Assembly: GCF_029227915.1 (NCBI RefSeq)
Contig: NC_079881.1
Coordinates: 10,763,501 to 10,827,500 of the forward strand
Direction: 5' to 3'
From: Hydractinia symbiolongicarpus
Lineage: Eukaryota; Cnidaria; Hydrozoa; Anthoathecata; Hydractiniidae
Length of the DNA: 64,000 nucleotides
Under the pieces are notes generated by a model. That model ran no database searches. It saw nothing but the letters and a program-made list of their open reading frames with translations, and was not told the origin of the DNA. Each line of letters opens with the position of its first letter. Positions within the stretch are counted from its first letter, which is position 1. The position numbers were made by a program, and so were the translations under genes. Of this stretch, positions 62,714-64,000 are shown in pieces.

Positions 62714-62716
62714 TAA

Positions 62717-64000
62717 ATGAAACATTTTTTCAAACTTTTTTAAAGTTTTTTTCTTTTTTTTTTTTTGACGTGTGAAAACTCATTACACTACAAAAAATTC
62801 GAGGACTCGATCCGCCATCTTTGTTTGGGAAATTTTATAGTTTAAAATACATAAAATATCTGTTGTTACTATAAAATCTAAATTTTTAAAAAGGTAAAAA
62901 AACATTTTTTCTGAATTCTTTTTAATAAAATTTTTGTTTGTTTGTTTACAAAATTTAAGTCTCAAAATCCATAAAATTTTTGCTTGATAGACCTTTAAAA
63001 TGCAAGCATTTATAAATATGAAAACAATTTACGTTTATGTTCTGGACGTGCTGACCTCATCAGCGGTCATTGTCCACAGTGTAGAGGTAAAGAAGTACAA
63101 CAAAGAGCAATTTTTTATATAAATTTGGAACAAGACCTTAAAAAGTCGAACTGAAAGCTGGTTAGATTTAAATGGTGTGATTTCTATGCGATTTTTGAAT
63201 GCGAATACCTGTTTTAGTCTTGCGCCTAAATATTAAAAATAAATTCGTCTTTCTACTTTGTTATTTTATGACAAAAATTCGATAAAAAAATTATTTTGCT
63301 TCCAGAAAATAAATATAACTCTTTCTATAATTTACATGATCCTAATCTGATGTTTTTTTTTATGATTTTAGTATTCGATCATCTCTTGCTTATTAGAAGG
63401 CAGAACTAAGAAACTATGTGAGTGGCTGTAAAGAACACAGTTTATATAAAAATCATCCTTGTTGCTTGTCCCGTGAACTTGTCAAAAAGACTAAATGTAT
63501 CAGGGTTTCATAGGTATAATACTCGTTTAGTATAATTCTTTCTAACTCATTTGCACAACGTTGTTCTAAATTTTAACTGAAAATCAGTTTATTACGTTTT
63601 TTGTGTCTCTTATTAATTCCATGACTTACACACAGAATATATACTGCAGATAATAAAAAAAACACAGTCAAATTCTTATATTGATAATACCATTATTCCG
63701 TTATCGGCTAAATGTCGGTGTACTTCATACCCACGAAAAATTCAAGCTACAAAAACAGACGATATATTTATACTGATTTTGTTGTGATCACTTGGGCACG
63801 CTAATCGATCATAGGCCTTATTCTTTTTGTATGAATAACCAAATTAGCAAGCTTTTCACGTCCTTGACATGCTGATGAAGGAACATGAAAGATTAAAGGT
63901 TATGATAGCAGTGGTCATTTTAGAAGTTGTCGTTTTGAGAACGTTACTCTTTTTTTCTTTTAAATACTTCGTAATTATAAAAATACTTCGTTTTATATAT
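62717..64000. other. Right edge; no confident gene, one possible signal-peptide exon near 63000
   Basis: A frame from ATG 63000 (next ATG 63018) reads a hydrophobic start followed by SVEVKKYNKEQFF before a stop. It vaguely resembles the exon 1 end of the receptors (LEAIKYEKSQRPF), but no clear splice donor follows and no exon 2 appears before 64000. Otherwise AT-rich DNA without recognised features. Confidence 0.35.

Noticed and set aside
1-64000. CRISPR arrays, bacterial operons or phage genes
   Set aside because: No spaced direct repeats or prokaryotic gene layout; introns, SINEs and LINEs show a eukaryotic genome.

Overview
This 64 kb, AT-rich window is eukaryotic: it has spliced genes with GT-AG introns, retroelements and tRNA-derived SINEs. 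The mix of a LINE carrying a 2A-like motif, a Penelope-like element, Harbinger-type parts and a head-to-tail array of Cys-loop receptor genes suggests a cnidarian, probably a hydrozoan. That assignment is inference; no ribosomal or mitochondrial marker is present.

The main content is four tandem plus-strand paralogues (called A, B, C and D here) of a pentameric ligand-gated ion channel subunit of the GABA-A/glycine-receptor-like class. They lie at 30737-39133, 41925-47171, 51182-54269 and 57311-60562. Each was assembled by hand from seven exons with identical intron phases (1,0,2,1,1,0). The predicted proteins have 408, 379, 406 and 410 residues, and every junction keeps the frame. All four keep the signal peptide, the Loop D motif LRQWW, the 13-residue Cys-loop, four membrane segments and a PAR motif at the inner end of M2 that is typical of anion channels. 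The subunits could assemble with one another or as homomers. Sequence identity is uneven along the genes, which points to gene conversion. Loop C, which contacts ligand, is the most divergent part of an otherwise nearly identical exon in C and D.

Left of the array (1-26 kb) I found no complete host gene. The minus strand at 1-1126 holds a Myb/SANT-like ORF of the kind carried by PIF/Harbinger transposons, with a one-base frameshift. The rest of this side is repeats: a 147-bp perfect tandem duplication, SINE-like elements, inverted-repeat elements and a roughly 0.9 kb repeat whose inverted partner lies at the far right end of the window. At 26.7-30.6 kb an intact CR1/L2-like LINE ends about 150 bp before the start codon of receptor A.

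Between the receptor genes are a 215-bp (AATAC)43 microsatellite (A/B), a near-perfect 38-bp palindrome and a tRNA-derived SINE (B/C), and a decayed Penelope-like element with RT and GIY-YIG remnants (C/D). Right of the array are the inverted partner of the 5.4-6.3 kb repeat and a 241-bp MITE with 23-bp perfect terminal inverted repeats and TAA target duplications.
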